From NCBI RefSeq assembly GCF_000473065.1, contig NZ_AXAZ01000049.1, forward strand, positions 1 through 61,568: DNA of 61,568 nt, given 5' to 3'. This document shows positions 61,343-61,568 of the stretch, piece after piece. The notes below the pieces were generated by a model, which saw only the letters and a program-made list of their open reading frames with translations, did no database searches and was not told where the DNA came from. This stretch comes from Bradyrhizobium sp. WSM1743. Its GTDB lineage: Bacteria; Pseudomonadota; Alphaproteobacteria; Rhizobiales; Xanthobacteraceae. Both the position numbers and the translations under genes were made by a program. Each line of letters opens with the position of its first letter. The stretch's first letter is position 1.

Positions 61343-61568
61343 CCCCTCATCGGCGTCCAATTTTGACCCCTTCGGACGGCGGGCTTTGCTGGTAGCGCTC
61401 GTCTCGTCGGAGCTGGCCGGGGTTGCGGAGACGAGACGAGCGCGGGTGATGTGATCGTCGTCTCGGCTTTTGAATCGCCAACTGTCGTTGCCGGTCTCGA
61501 CGATGTCGCAGTGGTGGGTCAACCTGTCGAGCAACGCTGTGGTCATCTTGGCATCGCCGAACACGCTG
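61320..61568 (-). mobile_element. IS21-family insertion sequence (one end, partial)
   Basis: The left end is TGTCAATCGGCTTGCAAATT, then TGACCCC; a second TGACCCC-bearing unit follows (CGTCCAATTTTGACCCC), as in the multiple terminal repeats of IS21-family elements. The minus strand encodes the C-terminus of IstB. The element runs past the window edge. Confidence 0.75.
61322..61568 (-). CDS. istB: IstB-like ATPase of the IS21-family element (partial, C-terminus)
   Basis: The visible C-terminal 82 residues include VFGDAKMTTALLDRLTHHCD, IVETGNDSWRFKSRDDD, the standard end of IstB helpers (F-G-D-A-x-M-T-T-A-L-L-D-R-L-T-H-H-C). The tail (RPKGSKLDADEGSNLQAD) runs into the IS end. IstB is the AAA+ helper that activates the IstA transposase. 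The start lies beyond the window. Confidence 0.85.
   Translation of the reverse strand, partial: SVFGDAKMTTALLDRLTHHCDIVETGNDSWRFKSRDDDHITRARLVSATPASSDETSATSKARRPKGSKLDADEGSNLQAD

Larger units (their letters stand above)
51237..61568 (+). mobile_element. Prophage integrated in a tRNA-Lys gene (left end; right end outside the window)
   Basis: The left boundary is a tRNA 3' fragment (51237-51281), followed by a tyrosine integrase, an excisionase-like gene, small DNA-binding genes, a DnaB helicase, replication-type genes, a tail-collar protein, a glucosaminidase virion protein and another virion-like protein. Most genes overlap by ATGA or are very close, and are all on the plus strand. An IS21-family element interrupts the last visible gene. 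Capsid and terminase genes were not seen and may lie to the right. Confidence 0.8.

Overview
The window looks like a chromosome segment of a Bradyrhizobium-type alphaproteobacterium (Nitrobacteraceae). The reasons are high GC with strong GC3 bias, an alphaproteobacterial SOS box (GAAC-N7-GAAC) before uvrA, three Omp25/Omp31-type barrel proteins, a TTG-started gyrA, many small exported proteins, and several palindromic repeat families that I recognise from memory of Bradyrhizobium genomes. No rRNA genes or CRISPR arrays were seen. The only tRNA sequence is a 3' fragment used as a phage attachment site.

Layout. 0-4 kb: a partial gene, a long non-coding stretch with a dispersed repeat, an MxaD-like SRPBCC protein with a YVTN beta-propeller, a HAD phosphatase, a truncated DUF5615 gene and a YcxB-like membrane protein. 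4-14 kb: uvrA with its SOS box, three tandem outer-membrane barrel genes each ended by nearly the same hairpin, ssb and gyrA. 14-17 kb: a deletion scar joining two broken genes, then kup. 17-28 kb: coaD, two cyclophilins, queA, asd, PepSY, tetR, patatin, tgt, cysK and a BrnA-like gene. 28-38 kb: a secreted caspase-like protein, a DMT exporter, RidA, formyltransferase, AI-2E permease, NUDIX and many small exported or zinc-ribbon proteins. 38-42 kb: a structured, probably non-coding RNA region and an Mfd-like helicase. 42-51 kb: an accessory zone of tiny genes, MITE-like repeats, a GAF-adenylate cyclase and decayed zinc-ribbon genes. 51.2 kb to the end: a prophage integrated in a tRNA-Lys gene, itself interrupted by an IS21-family element that runs off the window.

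The most notable observation is upstream of asd (aspartate-semialdehyde dehydrogenase, on the route to threonine, methionine and lysine). A TTGACG-17-CATAAG promoter lies 8 nt before an ATG that opens a 23-codon ORF with nine threonine codons, followed by an intrinsic terminator and then asd. This has the architecture of a ribosome-mediated threonine attenuator, probably translated from a leaderless transcript as described for trpL in rhizobia.

Other points of interest are: a Tgt enzyme in which all four zinc ligands are replaced; a matched pair of palindromic operator-like sites around the tetR block; a six-element inverted-repeat array ending in an orphan terminator before the Mfd paralogue; a class III cyclase lacking its transition-state arginine; and the prophage/tRNA-Lys junction. 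The queuosine genes queA and tgt sit on the same strand but are separated by a 4.6-kb block of minus-strand genes.

Limits: assignments rest on reading motifs by eye. No database search, alignment or folding program was run. Start sites are chosen from Shine-Dalgarno spacing and family expectations.
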